Assembly: GCF_905147365.1 (NCBI RefSeq)
Contig: NC_056416.1
Coordinates: 4,732,001 to 4,796,000 of the forward strand
Direction: 5' to 3'
Length of the DNA: 64,000 nt
Source of the DNA: Aricia agestis
Lineage: Eukaryota; Arthropoda; Insecta; Lepidoptera; Lycaenidae
In this document: positions 1 to 12,566 of the stretch, in pieces
Position numbering within the stretch: position 1 is the first letter of the stretch
Layout of the letters: every line of letters begins with the position of its first letter
Position numbers and translations under genes: made by a program
Notes under the pieces: model-generated
Told to the model about the DNA's origin: nothing
Seen by the model: the letters and a program-made list of their open reading frames with translations, nothing else
The model's database searches: none

Positions 1-900
1 GTACAAACATACGTGCACAGTGAATTTATAACAAGTGCAATTTATACTGTCAACCTACATTGCCTTGCGGTGAAGGAGTATCAATAGGATATTATGTGGT
101 TTAAGGACCTCGCACTGACGATTCTAGTAATATGAGAGTTGACCCGTTTATAACCTTACTTTTGTACTTATTTGTTCTAGAATATTGTAATAAATTGAAG
201 CAAAATTAGTAAGCACACCGCGTTAAAATCTTAAATATACAAAGTAAAAAATTCTTTAAACTCAGGGTCTTAATTCCTAAACATATTTGGTCTTACCACA
301 AAAGATTTAAGCATCTATTTAATAGTTGTTTTGAGACCATTATGTACTATTTTTTTTTCTAATCAACTGTTCAACAGGTGTTTAAATCTTTTGTAGTAAG
401 AAGGATTGTTTTTTGAGTATCTAAAGTCCTGAAGAATGTCTTATCATTTGAATAAATAAAAAGAAAATTTAAATTTTATATTTGAAAGCAAACACAAGTA
501 ACTAATATAGTAGCAGTCGGTAAAAGCTGTCAAAGTTTATTAGCTTGTTCAAGCATTGCACAACCTCAGCCTCAGGCAGCCTTTTGACAAGTCTGAATCT
601 AAAGTTGATCGAGTAGCTTTAAGAATGTTTTATTTTTGTTGCGTTAATAATATTGGTATTTCGTAATGATTGCGTTTACTCTCGTCACAATAAAATTAGG
701 GCATCCAGTTCATTTTTAAGTATCCAGTTACGACCACCAAAGACTTTATATCGCTTACGATGTAATAATAATGATCGATGCCAGTATTATTGATGAATAA
801 ACAAGTTTTAGTGATGAATTAGAAATGAATAATGACAGTGATCTATTTGATAATATCGATAAAGAAGCACGTAACAATTTACATAATATATTATTTTCAG
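1..900. other. AT-rich sequence upstream of the first visible laccase exon
   Basis: No coding exon, RNA gene or clear transposon is recognised here. The stretch ends in a good splice acceptor (ttattttcag, ending at 900). It is therefore most simply an intron of the laccase gene that starts at or beyond the left edge of the window. The signal peptide and Cys-rich N-terminal exon expected for an insect laccase were not found in it. Confidence 0.6.
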
Positions 901-3900
901 AGCCTGTCAAGTATGCACACCAAACGCAACAAATGTAGTGTGGTCACACTGCCAATGTGTGCTGGCCGATGGTGTGGAGCGAGGTATCCTCACAGCAAAC
1001 AGAATGTTGCCAGGACCCTCCATCCAGGTGTGCGAGAACGACAAGGTAGTCATAGATGTGGAGAACCATATGGAGGGTATGGAAGTGACCATCCACTGGC
1101 ACGGAATCTGGCAGAGAGGAACCCAGTACTATGATGGTGTACCGTTCGTCACGCAATGCCCGATCCAACAGGGAAATACGTTTAGGTACGTACATTTTGT
1201 AGGATTGTTAGAACTCATGAATCAAAACGATAATTTATTTTTTTATGAATTTAAATAGATAAAACAAGTTATTTAACAAAAAATATAGTCAATAAACGGA
1301 AATAAACATTTCCATAAATTGAATTTATTGATCATTAAATTCAAATTAGATTACAATAAAAATCAAAATTTACTATATTTGGCAACGCTTATTGATTTTT
1401 ATTACCTACTTATTTAATAATTTGTTGCTTCGCAGGTATCAATGGCAAGGAAATGCCGGAACCCATTTCTGGCACGCGCACACTGGTCTTCAGAAACTTG
1501 ACGGGCTCTACGGCAGCATCGTCGTCCGACAGCCACCTTCCAAAGATCCCAACAGCCACTTGTACGACTACGACTTGACGACGCATGTGATGCTGCTGAG
1601 TGATTGGCTCCACGAGGACGCGGCCGAGAGGTACCCCGGTCGCCTCGCCGTCAACACCGGCCAAGATCCCGAAAACGTTTTGATCAACGGAAAAGGACAG
1701 TTCCGAGACCCCAACACCGGATTCATGACGAACACTCCCCTCGAAGTATTCACCATCACCCCCGGCAGGAGATACAGGTTCAGGATGATCAACGCGTTCG
1801 CCTCGGTCTGCCCCGCCCAAATCACGTTCGAAGGCCACAATCTCACGGTCATCGCCACCGACGGAGAACCCGTGCATCCCGTCCAAGTCAACACCATCAT
1901 TTCGTTCTCTGGTGAGTCGATATCCTTCAGCGAGCAGCTAGAAATTTTGCTCGACGTTTCAGGAAATGACTGCGGTTATTTAACGAGAATATATTATTGT
2001 ATGATTATCGGTTATTTTTAAAGCCACGCCCTCGTATTTTATAATCCGCTCTGGCGAGCCCGTGCACCACTCAAGCGATGAAAAGTGAATAATGTTGCAT
2101 ACCACTTCCTTAATTAGTTTATTTAAATCGATCGCTGGAATCACGATGTAATCTTTTTTCTAGGTGAACGTTACGACTTTGTGATCGAAGCGAACAATAT
2201 CCCCGGTGCGTACTGGATCCAGGTACGCGGGCTCGGAGAGTGTGGTATCAAACGAGCGCAACAGTTGGGCATCCTCCGGTACGCGAGAGGACCCTACCAA
2301 CCGTCGACCCAACCGCCGACCTATGACGTAGGCATACCGCAAGGCGTGGTGAGTATCGCAGCTGTACATACGCAGATCTTCGAAAAATATTATGTAAATA
2401 TAAGTGTAAATAAATAGTTGATTCGTACCCGGTATGGAGTATGGTTCCTTACCTGACCTGTAATTGATTTAGACGCAAGGATACTTGTGTCACTTGGTAA
2501 TCGACGGATATTGCGAATAGATTCTTGTCGCCTCTAAAATATGGCCTAATACGCAGCATATAATTACTGAAATATAAGATCTAGTTTTAGTGTTGATAAT
2601 TTTATGGTTACGCATTTTAATCGCCTAGAATCCAAACCAATTTGTAAGCAATATTTCTCAGTGGTATGAATCACAATATAAACATTAAAATTTTATTTCA
2701 TATCTAGTCTCTTTAGTAACTAGACTGTCCATAATGGGTGAACATCATAGCACTATGTGCTAAGAAATATGAATGTAGTCACCCAGTCATTCAAAAGTCG
2801 ATGCCAAGTGAGCCTTGTATTTGAGTAGTAGTTACGTAATGAATAATCCTATCCAAAACATGCAAATTGCATTTTAAAAGGTGGTACGCTTATAAAACCT
2901 ATTTGCCCTAATGCAAATATAATTTCATTGACCTACAAATATTTACTATGGCACATTCGAATAGTATTCCAAAAGATTTTTACTTTATTGATGTAGTGTT
3001 CATATTATCAATAATAATTATAAGCATTATTAATTTTAAAGGTCCTTGGAATACTCTTCGAATATTCAACCAGATATATTCACCTAAATTGTATTAGACA
3101 TTTCAAGTTAGCGTAGTGAACAATGATGTAGATTAGTTTGCACGTAATATTAGTAATTGCACGTTCCTTTCTCCTCACTAACTATCCAGGTAATGAACCC
3201 CTTGGACGCGAGATGTAATGAGCCCAGAAATGATGCAATCTGTGTCAGTCAACTGAAAAACGCACTTCATATCGATCCTGCTATTCTACAAGACAGACCA
3301 GACGTCAAGATCTTCTTGCCCTTCCGTTTCTTCGCGTACAGGCCCGAGATGCTTTTCCAACCCAACACATACAACCGATTCTTAGGTAAGAGTCCAATGT
3401 TCAACACGAGTTTATTTTAAAATAAAATTATTGGCTAACGCTTGATCTATCTTCCTCAGTGGCACCAACTGGAGATCACGTCATAAGCTTGATAGATGAA
3501 ATATCGTACATGGCTCCACCGGCGCCACTCATCAGTCAGTACGATGACATCAATCCGGATCAATTTTGTAACGGAGACAACAGGCCAGCCAACTGCGGAC
3601 AGAACTGCATGTGCACCCACAAAGTTGATATTCCATTAAACGCTGTAGTAGAGATTGTACTCGTAGACGAAGGTAAGCCAGCAACTCATTTTGTGAGGAA
3701 ATTCGTTTTTGCAATCGCCGCTTGAATCTAATCTGATAATTTTTACTTTCAGTTCAAATTGTAAACTTATCTCATCCGTTCCACTTGCACGGCTACTCGT
3801 ATAACGTGGTCGGTATCGGACGGTCACCTGACCAGAACGTTAAAAAGATTAACTTGAAGCACGCTCTCGATCTCGACAGGAGGGGATTACTCGAGCGTCA

Positions 3901-4135
3901 CTTGAAACAGGGAGATTTGCCCCCGGCGAAAGATACGATCGCCGTCCCTAACAACGGCTACGTAATCGTTCGATTCAGGGCTACGAACCCTGGATTCTGG
4001 CTTCTCCATTGCCACTTCCTGTTCCACATCGTCATCGGAATGAACGTCGTCCTGCAAGTGGGCACGCAAGCTGACCTTCCTCCAGTACCCCCCAATTTCC
4101 CGACCTGCGGAGACCATCTTCCTCCAATCAACTAA
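901..4135 (+). CDS. Laccase-type multicopper oxidase, 5'-partial, with 3' cassette A
   Basis: Exons are 901-1185, 1436-1911, 2164-2348, 3190-3385, 3460-3672 and 3753-4135 (stop TAA). All are bounded by AG..GT, and together they give about 578 residues. Copper-site motifs appear in order: HWHG in the first exon, HFWHAHTG in the second, HPFHLHG and HCHFLFHIVIGM in the last. All four His clusters plus the type-1 Cys and axial Met are therefore present, so an active oxidase with three cupredoxin domains is predicted. Insect laccases oxidise catechols, other phenols or ascorbate outside the cell. The C-terminus (GDHLPPIN) and domain sequence do not look like the cuticle-tanning laccase 2, so a laccase-1 or other MCO subfamily is more likely. 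The start codon and signal peptide lie outside the window. Canonical AATAAA signals for this 3' end lie about 0.9 kb downstream, at 5020 and 5086. A second, in-phase set of terminal exons follows at 5563. Confidence 0.9.
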
Positions 4136-5562
4136 CCAACTTCTAGACAAATGTTGCAGTTCTGATCGTAATCGGTTTTACAGCTGAATTTTTATGTTAC
4201 TTGAGTGTAATTATGATTGTTTTGTGTGATGTGTTTGGCGAATCCGAAGTGCTCGACTACGCCATGGTATTTTGTGTTTATTTTGTATTCGATGGTTTGT
4301 GATTTAATTTAAAGGTGATAATTTTAGTAAATATCTTTACCTAATGCCATATCGTGATGTACGTTAGCGTATGACATCCGAGTATAGCATATTTGAGGCT
4401 CTTCATTGTGTGCACCGATCGTGTACAATTTATTTTATTATGAACAGATTCGTTCTGTTACTAACTACTTGCCATTATGTTTTTCACCAGTTATATTTAT
4501 TATGTATATAATGTTTACTTCGAAGCTGAAAATTAAGCTGCCCAAGTTCCTTGTAATTTTCTAACGTTTCATTGCACCCTCCATTTTTGGGTAGTTAATT
4601 TTTATACTTTATCCATTAGGTTATTTAAGTTTCACCTCATTTCACCTACTAACCTGTTTGCATGATCCATTTATTAGTTTTGTACATACTTTAATTGCAG
4701 TACTTGTAAATACACATGTATGTTACGGTTGATATGACGATGTGCATTGACCTTAAAACATAAAGACTGTTTGCATTCAAATTACTTTAATATTGTTACC
4801 AGTACAAAAACAAGGTTACCACATTCAGTTACCATTTTACCAATTTTAGTTTTAGAGATTTTTTTATTCAATATCAAAAAGTTTACTAATCCCATTATTA
4901 AAACATCATTTTTCATAAAAAATAACATAATTTTAATAACCAATTTCATCTAATCTTTGTAGATTTTCAAAATTCTTTTTCATTTAATTCTAAGAAATTT
5001 GTAAATTTTTTTACCATATAATAAAAACGTATTATTGTATAGATCAAAATTTTATTTTCCTTTGAGCCTATTGGTAATTTGAAACAATAAAGCTGAAAAT
5101 TGATCGAAAAAATACAAACATAAATTGGCTTATTTACATTGTGTTTAATAAATACGAAAGATTGTTTAAAAAAATAATAATAACTCACTTGAATTTACTC
5201 TTGATCATTTTTTTTCAACCAAAATAATATAATATTCAGACACATCTACAAGTACATAATATTATAATAAATAATAACTCTGTCAATAGTAGAATTGCCA
5301 AGCACTGCCAGCGTAACCTGCTGCACATACCAGTAGATAGATTCAATTAGATTGATCAATATAATGGAGTAGCATGTTGAACCTACGGTACGAGATAGAA
5401 GGTTGTATATTTTTATTTTTTTAATATTAATAATTGTAATAACGTAGCATTTGCTGTAAGTAAAATAAATTATAAAAACGCTTGTGATATTGTGAAAAAT
5501 GAAATTTTTGAAGTAATAAATTCCTCAAACGACACTCATTAATTTGTTTTAACTAATACCAG
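4136..5562 (+). other. 3' UTR of laccase cassette A and spacer before cassette B
   Basis: This non-coding, AT-rich stretch lies between the two terminal-exon cassettes. AATAAA occurs at 5020-5025 and 5086-5091. It contains no first- or second-domain laccase exons, signal peptide or obvious promoter that could start a second gene. If cassette B is an alternative end of the same gene, this stretch belongs to its long intron (2349-5562). Confidence 0.6.
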
Positions 5563-8178
5563 GTTTTGAACCCCCTTGACGCTGTGTGTAACGTGAAAAG
5601 GAACGACGCTGTGTGCGTCAGTAACCTGAAATCAGCAAAACCAATCGACAAGGCGATTCTACAAGAACGACCCGACGTGAAGATATTCTTACCATTCAGG
5701 TTCCATTTGTACAAGCCCAAGGATCTGTTTGTAGAGAACACATATAACAATTTCTTAGGTGAGTGCCAAAATATTATTCATTGATTTTAGAACGTAATTT
5801 ATGCTGCGCCAGCGACGTTTGTAAAGTCTTTGTGGATTATCATACTCACTGTCTTCTTTAATTTTTTATATTCTTCAATGTTCCCGGGTCTGGAATGTGT
5901 ATTAAATATGTGTATGGTATAATAAAAAATCTTATATATACAAATGTATAGTATAAAAGTAATAAATATATTTCCGTTGTCTGGTACCTGTAACACAAGT
6001 CCTTCAGGTATTTAGCACGGTGCCAGACTGACGTGGTGTGAAGCGTCCATAGATATTATATTATACTATGGTTTCGATAGAGCCACTGACTACCTAAACT
6101 ATACTAACATATAATAATTGACGTCAACTATTAGTTGCAAAAAAATATTGATGTTGCATCTTGATAAAATTTTACTGAAATAAGAAATCTGGGTCGAATA
6201 CTAATATTTCATTTTTAAACTTTTCAGTGGCTCCTGGAGGTGATCACGTTTTGAGTTTAGTTGACGAAATATCATACAAAGCCGCGCCCGCACCACCATT
6301 ATCTCAAATGCACGAGCTACCATCAGACTTGTTCTGCAACGGTGACAATAGACCAGCGAATTGTCCTGTCGACTGCCGGTGTACGCATATGATCGACGTC
6401 CCCTTAAATGCCATAGTAGAAATTGTTTTAGTCGACGAAGGTGAGATTCTGTTCATGAAATTGATTATTTCGTATAGAATTATAATCGCAAAGAAAGGAT
6501 AACGATGCCATATAAAATTATCTTTAATTATGCCTCTTGATGTTGTTTAACAAGCAAACTTTTAGTGCAAAGAGTAATAAAATCTTGTTACTAACTCTGT
6601 ACAGCATATTAATTACTTGTATGCCTAATCTAAATTTGCTTTTTTTTTCAGTACAATCACCAAACCTCTCACATCCATTCCATCTGCACGGGATGTCATA
6701 TAACGTCATAGGTATCGGCAGATCACCAGACAAGAACATAAAGAAGATCAACTTAAAACACACCCTAGATTTAGACAGAAAAGGGTTGCTGAACAGGCAA
6801 TATAATTTGCCACCTTTGAAAGATACCTTAGCTGTACCAAACAATGGATACGTAGTGTTAAGGCTAAAAGCTGATAATCCAGGTAAATAATAATTATTCT
6901 TTCATCCTTATTATTATTTATGATCTAACAGAGTGTAGGCTGGTTCTTCTTCCGAGAGAAGTCCTAGCCTATTATATAGGTAGGACAGCCTATACAGCCC
7001 TAGCTTATTTTTGAAGTAATAAATAATTAAATGAGGCCGATAGGAATGGATTTATAAAAAGTCATACACCATTTTAAACAACCTCTGAATTTGGCTAAAC
7101 GCGAAGTAAATTTTGCAAAAAAATTATTTATCTACGGTTTTCAATACATTTCTGGGATCTAGACAAAATTGAAATATCCACAATGTCTCTTTTAATGTAT
7201 TTGTGCTCATAAGGTGATTATGATGGTCCGTTGTTATATTATCTAACGGTTGCAAAATATTCAGTTTCACTGTTCTATTAATTACCTACGCTAATGCAAG
7301 ATCATTGAACATTAAGACTGGCGTAAGATATGTTACCATTTCGCATATCGTTAGTCGCTTTCATTTTCCGCACACGAGTAACATAATATTGCGTAGTGTT
7401 TATCTCATTTATGAGCTACCTGGTTTTTCAACTCCGTTAAATTGTATATCATACGAGCCTTTGCCCGCGGCTTCGCTCGCGTTAAAAAGTATTATTATAT
7501 ACAAACTTTCATCCCCTATTTTAACCCCTTGGGGTTGGAATTTATCAAAATCCTTTCTTAGCGGATGCCTACGTTATAACATCTACCTGCATGCAAAATT
7601 TCAGCCCGATCCGTCCAGTGGTTTGGGCTGTGCGTTGATAGATCACCATGTCAGTCAGTCACCTTTGAGTTTTATATATATAGATATATAAAATTACATT
7701 ATTTACTAATGAAAGCTATTCTGCTATTATGTGAAGTTTTATTATGTCTTCACGAGAAAGAGTTGTTGTTATTATTTATTTGAAGTCTTCGGTTTGTTAA
7801 ATAATTACTTTATAATGTATGCATCTTTAATTTAAACACAATATATTCCATTCATACTAGTTCTTCAGTTTCTATTCTGCTAAATAGTGTACCTACAATT
7901 ATTATAACAAATTAGACAACTTATTTTTCAATCATAAACTGCAACATTGCAATTATTTTTCTTTAAGGCGTTTCTATTTTACCATGGCTAACTCTTACTC
8001 CATCTCATTTTCAGGATATTGGTTGTTCCACTGTCACTTCATCTACCACATCGTGATTGGGATGAACCTGATCATCCACATCGGTACACAGGGCGACCTG
8101 CCCCCCGTACCTCCCAACTTCCCCAGATGTGGACATCATCTACCCGCCATAACTCCCCCATACTTCCCCATACACTAG
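5563..8178 (+). CDS. Laccase alternative 3' exon cassette B (third cupredoxin domain)
   Basis: Exons are 5563-5758, 6228-6440, 6652-6882 and 8015-8178 (stop TAG). The first two match cassette A exactly in length (196 and 213 nt) and phase, and the protein is clearly homologous. The cassette begins in phase 0 after an acceptor, just as cassette A does, so exon 3 (ending 2348) can splice to either. Copper ligands are intact: HPFHLHG in the third exon and HCHFIYHIVIGM in the fourth. The last coding exon of cassette A is here split by a 1.1-kb intron (6883-8014) carrying repeat DNA. AATAAA lies at 8530 and 8743. No N-terminal half is present, so alone it would be a truncated, non-functional copy. 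Intact splice sites, frame and ligands favour an alternatively spliced end. Joined to exons 1-3 it gives about 582 residues. Confidence 0.8.
7447..7686. repeat. Dispersed lepidopteran-type repeat in laccase B intron
   Basis: The stretch begins with a ttgcccgcggcttcgctcgc motif and ends in a gtcagtcagtcacc tract followed by alternating TA. It resembles the non-coding repeats common in moth introns. The same opening motif, diverged, recurs at 18240 and, inverted, near 19160-19180. It carries no coding sequence. Confidence 0.5.
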
Positions 8179-8220
8179 CAGTAGGTTAGGTAGACATGGA
8201 TTACAATTTTGAGTTACTAA

Positions 8221-8378
8221 CGGCCGTTCCCAATATTTGATCTATCTCTGGTTTTGTCCTACTAGAGATAGGAATAGCTCACAATTAACATAAAATATAT
8301 GTCTCTAATGTCTAATGTGAGCTTTTCCTATCTCTAGTAGGGCAAAACCAGAGATAGATGAAATATTGGGAACGGCTG
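8221..8378. mobile_element. 158-bp palindromic MITE, family M1 (PIF/Harbinger-like), copy 1
   Basis: This near-complete inverted repeat has termini starting CGGCCGTTCCC and a short central loop. It is flanked on both sides by TAA (8218-8220 and 8379-8381), the 3-bp duplication typical of PIF/Harbinger elements. Two further copies of exactly 158 bp lie at 28438 and 53921. It sits just downstream of laccase cassette B. Confidence 0.85.
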
Positions 8379-10440
8379 TAAGAGAATCGCAAATTCGCTT
8401 GAAAATATTATTTACCGCCAATCGCCATATTAAAATTGTTGAAAATATGGAGAATGTACGAATTTTGTATGGGCGGTAAGCATTACACACTCCTTTATAC
8501 TATCAAAAAACTAGAAGACCAAAGCTAAGAATAAAATCTATATTATGTTTATTATTCTTTTAAATGCATCAAAAGTTTTTATACGAGGTTTTCGAATTTT
8601 TTACTTTAATTTATGTTATACTACCTATAATATTATCATAAAATCCCTAGATCGAAACACAAGAATTTCCTTTTTTTCTTCTCTTTCCTTTCAAAAATTT
8701 AGATTGATGTTTCTTAGCAGCTGTTGTCGTTGTTTAATTGTAAATAAAATGTAATTAGGTATTTTTTTTAAGTTAGTCATAAGATTTTGTACTAGAGTTT
8801 TTTCATAAAAAAAGATAAAAAAATATTGTGAATTCGTATTTTTATAAAAATCAGTAAGGCAGCTGGTGCATTTACAATTTACGAACTACTTTTCTTAAAG
8901 TGACCAGCTGTTCTTGATAACATTAAAGAAACTTGCAAATATTTTCTGAAAATGATAATTATTTCAGTTGATGTACATACAGATCCTAATTCTTAGACAA
9001 ATTTTTTATACCTGTATTATAGCTATTTGAGCTGGATATAAAAATATAACTACAGTTCAAATATATTATGATAAAATGTGTATTATAAATATTAATTAAT
9101 TTAAGACGAATGGCTCGCATGTTGTTTTTGTAAAATGCCACAAATTTGATGTAGAATATGGCGAAATATTTATTGTGACTTCTCCATAAGCTATAAATTA
9201 ACTCAAGTTTAACTTGGGACCGTAAATAATTACGGGAGAACAAACAATTTTAACTGAAATACTAATATAAGTTGCCTACAACCATAATATGAGTTTATAA
9301 CATTCTATGATAATTCACACAAGGTACAAACTGTCTGTTTTTTTTTTTACTTTTTGAATAATATTTTATCAACAAGACAGTTTGGTCTAGTGTGTATTAT
9401 CCCTAATAAGTCAAGGTACAAGGTCGGTTATAGCAAGCAAAAAATGTTTCAATTTATTTCTTACTACGATAATTTTTTTAATTTTTTTTTTTTTGCTTGT
9501 TACTCCCGTTAATGTCAGATTTAAGTTAAATAATGACACAGAGTACTATTTTTCTCCTAAAATATACTGCTGTGGTTGGATTGTTGTCCCATTCTTCCAT
9601 AATAATATTATTATAATAGTAATTAAGGTCTAATATTTTATTTAATCATACAGGTTATTTATTTAATGTCAAATTCTACACCAAATTTCCTGGCTTGAAA
9701 ATGAAAAACTGAAAAAAAAAATACAAAAATCAAATAAAAATGATATTTTATTATACCTTTTTCCAATTGCAGTTTTTCGAAATAGATATTCAGTTTTATC
9801 ACCTATATATTTTTAAGTTGATGAACGAAATTCTAAAGAATACTCATAAAAACGCAAAACTGCGTCTCAAATCTCAATAGGTCGTTAGAACGTTGGCCCA
9901 CTAAATGCAATTACCCGTATAATCCACGTATCAAAAGGAATGTCGCCATATTTAATGAAGATAAATAAATAATGGGTATTATGTTAGATTGTTAGGTTAG
10001 TATATGTTTATTTCTCCATTTTACTCGCCAATACTAAATCTACAATCCACCCTTTTCAAAAATTATAAATATTTGTCATTTACTTGAACGTACTTATTAA
10101 ACGTACAATTAATATTATGTAGTTAGAAAGACTGTCTTACATTCATTTCAATTTAATTTTTTGGAGGCTCCTTTTTTATTTAGCTAATAAAAGAAAAAAT
10201 GTCACATAACCGCCTTAAACTTTTGATAAAGCAATATCGTAAAAATAATAGCAATCGTTGTTGTACAATTATAATTTTCTATAAAGGTAACAAATAAACT
10301 CACAAAAATTTTAAATTTAGTATTAGTAGATGTAATATTGTAAATTTTAATCGTTGAGAATAGTTCAAAGCTTCTGAATAGCCGAGTAGATAAGGATTCA
10401 TATTTAACTAACAACATAGAGTGATATTTGCGGTATCACT
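8379..10440. other. Intergenic AT-rich DNA between laccase and serine protease
   Basis: No gene or recognisable transposon is seen. It holds possible poly(A) signals for the laccase cassette B transcript (8530, 8743) and long A/T runs (about 9340 and 9480). The protease promoter presumably lies near its right end, but I cannot place a TATA box or initiator with confidence. Confidence 0.55.
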
Positions 10441-12127
10441 ATGTATTTTTTATACGAATTGATTCTTATTTTGTTAAGTTTCGATAATAATAATGTAAAT
10501 GCAGGTAAGGTTTTTCTTACTATAACTCACAACTCAGCCTTTTCCTCATTTTTATTGCAAACATTTAAAATTTTCAGTTGACCAATTCAGACTTCATTTT
10601 TTCCAAAATTGCTAGCTAAAGGAATTTCATATCAGTATTCAAATCATTACCTTTGTATCATCCTACCAATAATCATTGATTTATTTTAGCAAAAATCAAT
10701 TATGTGCGAGGTAGCCGAATAATAGGAGGACATGAGGCTAAGCCTCATTCCCATCCGTACATAGTGTCTTTGCAGCTCCGGTTTTTGTGGGCAAGTGCGC
10801 ACCTATGCGGAGGCAGCATCCTCAATGAGAATTGGGTAAATATATTCACACCAGCCAACGTCGCATGCCTATATTATATATCATTAAAGCTTTACCGAAT
10901 GCTATAACTATGACATTAGATATAGCCTAGGCTAAAAAACTTAAGGAGATCATAAGAATAAAATTTGTATGACTCCTACCATTTTTTGTGTTAACGTTGA
11001 CTTATACTGTCGTAGATTCTGACTGCAGGCCACTGCATATCCGAGTCTTGGTTGATAAGATTGCTGAATATCGATGCTGTGGCAGGCGCTCACGACGTAG
11101 AACAGTTTGGACCATTGGCCCAAGTGGCGAGAATCGACCAACGGATTCCACATCCTTTATACGCTGGGTGAGATTACATGATACATACTTATGTTATACT
11201 TACAATAATTAAATTTTAATACTATTAAAAAGAGAGCATTGCAAATAAGTAGTTCCAAAATGTAGTTATAGACACAGTGTGATGTGAGGAATATAAAATG
11301 ACTTTAAAATAGTGATGGTATATGTATTTCTTTTAAATATTGTTTAAAAGAAATACATATACCATATCTCGGCTTTAACATACATTTTTGCTATTCGCAA
11401 GGCTCAAAAATCGTAATTAATGACATTTTTTCTTTCAGTGGCGTAGGGCCACACGATATAGCTGTACTAAGCACTAAAACTAAATTCACCTTCTCGAAAT
11501 ATGTCCAACCGGTGAACTTACCAACTTCTAACTATAGAATGGATGACAAACCACTAATGACAGCTGGCTGGGGTGCCTTGAGAAGCACAGTCTTGATTCC
11601 TGACTTGCCTCGCAGATTACAGGAACTTCAAGTAAAATACATACCTTACAAAGGTAATAAAATATTATGAGTAATAGATAATTGCTATTATAGTGTTGTG
11701 GGTACATAATTTTAATAATTAAAATATATTTTCAGAATGTTTTAAAGCTATTGATGATGTTAAGGAACCTTTCGAAACAAATCCCTTAGAACAAGATGCT
11801 CATGTGTGTACTGGTCCATTGGGTGGAGGAATGGCGGCTTGTAGCGGAGATTCTGGAGGTCCACTAGTACAAGTCGTACCCAGATATAGATTAATACCAT
11901 ACGATGATATAGAAGAAGAATATGGACGGGCTGAAAATGTAGTCAGTAGCGGTGAAGACTACACTACAGTTGAGGATACCGACTTAAGTGCTAATATGAC
12001 TGAAGAAATACCCGTTATTCTAGGGGTAGTATCTTTTGGTTTCTCTCCTTGTGGCTACAAAGGTGCTCCAACAGTGTATACTAAAGTATCGAATTACTTA
12101 GATTTTATAGAAGCGTTTGTAAAATAA
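10441..12127 (+). CDS. Secreted S1-family serine protease, non-tryptic pocket
   Basis: Five exons, 10441-10504, 10690-10835, 11016-11167, 11439-11653 and 11736-12127, give 322 residues. Residues 1-21 form a signal peptide (hydrophobic stretch LILILLSF). Activation is predicted at R31 before IIGG. The catalytic triad is H76 (TAGHC), D127 (HDIAVL) and S232 (GDSGGP). The residue six before the active Ser (chymotrypsin 189 position) is Ala rather than Asp, and glycines are kept at the 216 and 226 positions. Trypsin specificity is therefore unlikely, and a chymotrypsin- or elastase-like preference is inferred. Unusually, about 45 residues rich in Asp, Glu and Tyr lie between GDSGGPLV and the VVSFG strand (about 238-283), where family members have about ten. 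AATAAA overlaps the stop codon (12123-12128). It converges on the minus-strand gene downstream. Confidence 0.88.
11315..11365. repeat. 51-bp hairpin in protease intron 3
   Basis: Perfect 23-bp arms (left arm begins ATGGTATATG) are separated by 5 bp. It lies in the intron between exons 3 and 4. No target duplication was recognised. Confidence 0.9.
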
Positions 12128-12566
12128 AAAAATATAAATATTTTATAATTTTATTAAATACTAGCTTAAAATAATATTATTTACAAGTTTCTTAATTTAA
12201 AATAGGTATCCAGCCCACTATCCTTATTCTTAAGGTTTTAATGAAATAGCGTAATATTATTTAAATGCCTTTTGAAAAAAAATTCGAATACTGTAATCTT
12301 TCCGTTTTGGAAAATATAAATATCTTGAGATCTAAGAGAGAGAAATAAAAACAGAAAAATAATTATGATATGAATGAAATCGCACATATTGAGCGAAATT
12401 TAAATAGGCAGTGAAAATTAATACGAAACAATGAATGACGAACAAAAAATTTGAATTTCATACGTACAATATGATGACGACAATATTGTGGATGAAAATG
12501 AGATGATACAAGCAAAATTGAGCACCAATTAATATTACATCTAATAATATCTATTCAGTCAATTGC
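12128..12566. other. Spacer between convergent protease and MCORP-like genes
   Basis: This short AT-rich region separates two converging 3' ends and presumably holds both 3' UTRs. Nothing else is recognised. Confidence 0.6.

Noticed and set aside
1410..1886. 158-residue open frame on the minus strand
   Set aside because: Fully antisense to laccase exon 2, which has clear copper motifs and splice sites. Its length reflects the GC-rich codon use of that exon.
7305..7691. 128-residue frame in laccase cassette B intron
   Set aside because: It runs through a dispersed non-coding repeat and has no recognisable domain.
5563..8178. Cassette B as a separate, truncated laccase pseudogene
   Set aside because: All splice sites, frame and copper ligands are intact, and it is phase-compatible with exon 3. 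A decayed copy would be expected to carry damage. Not fully excluded without transcripts.
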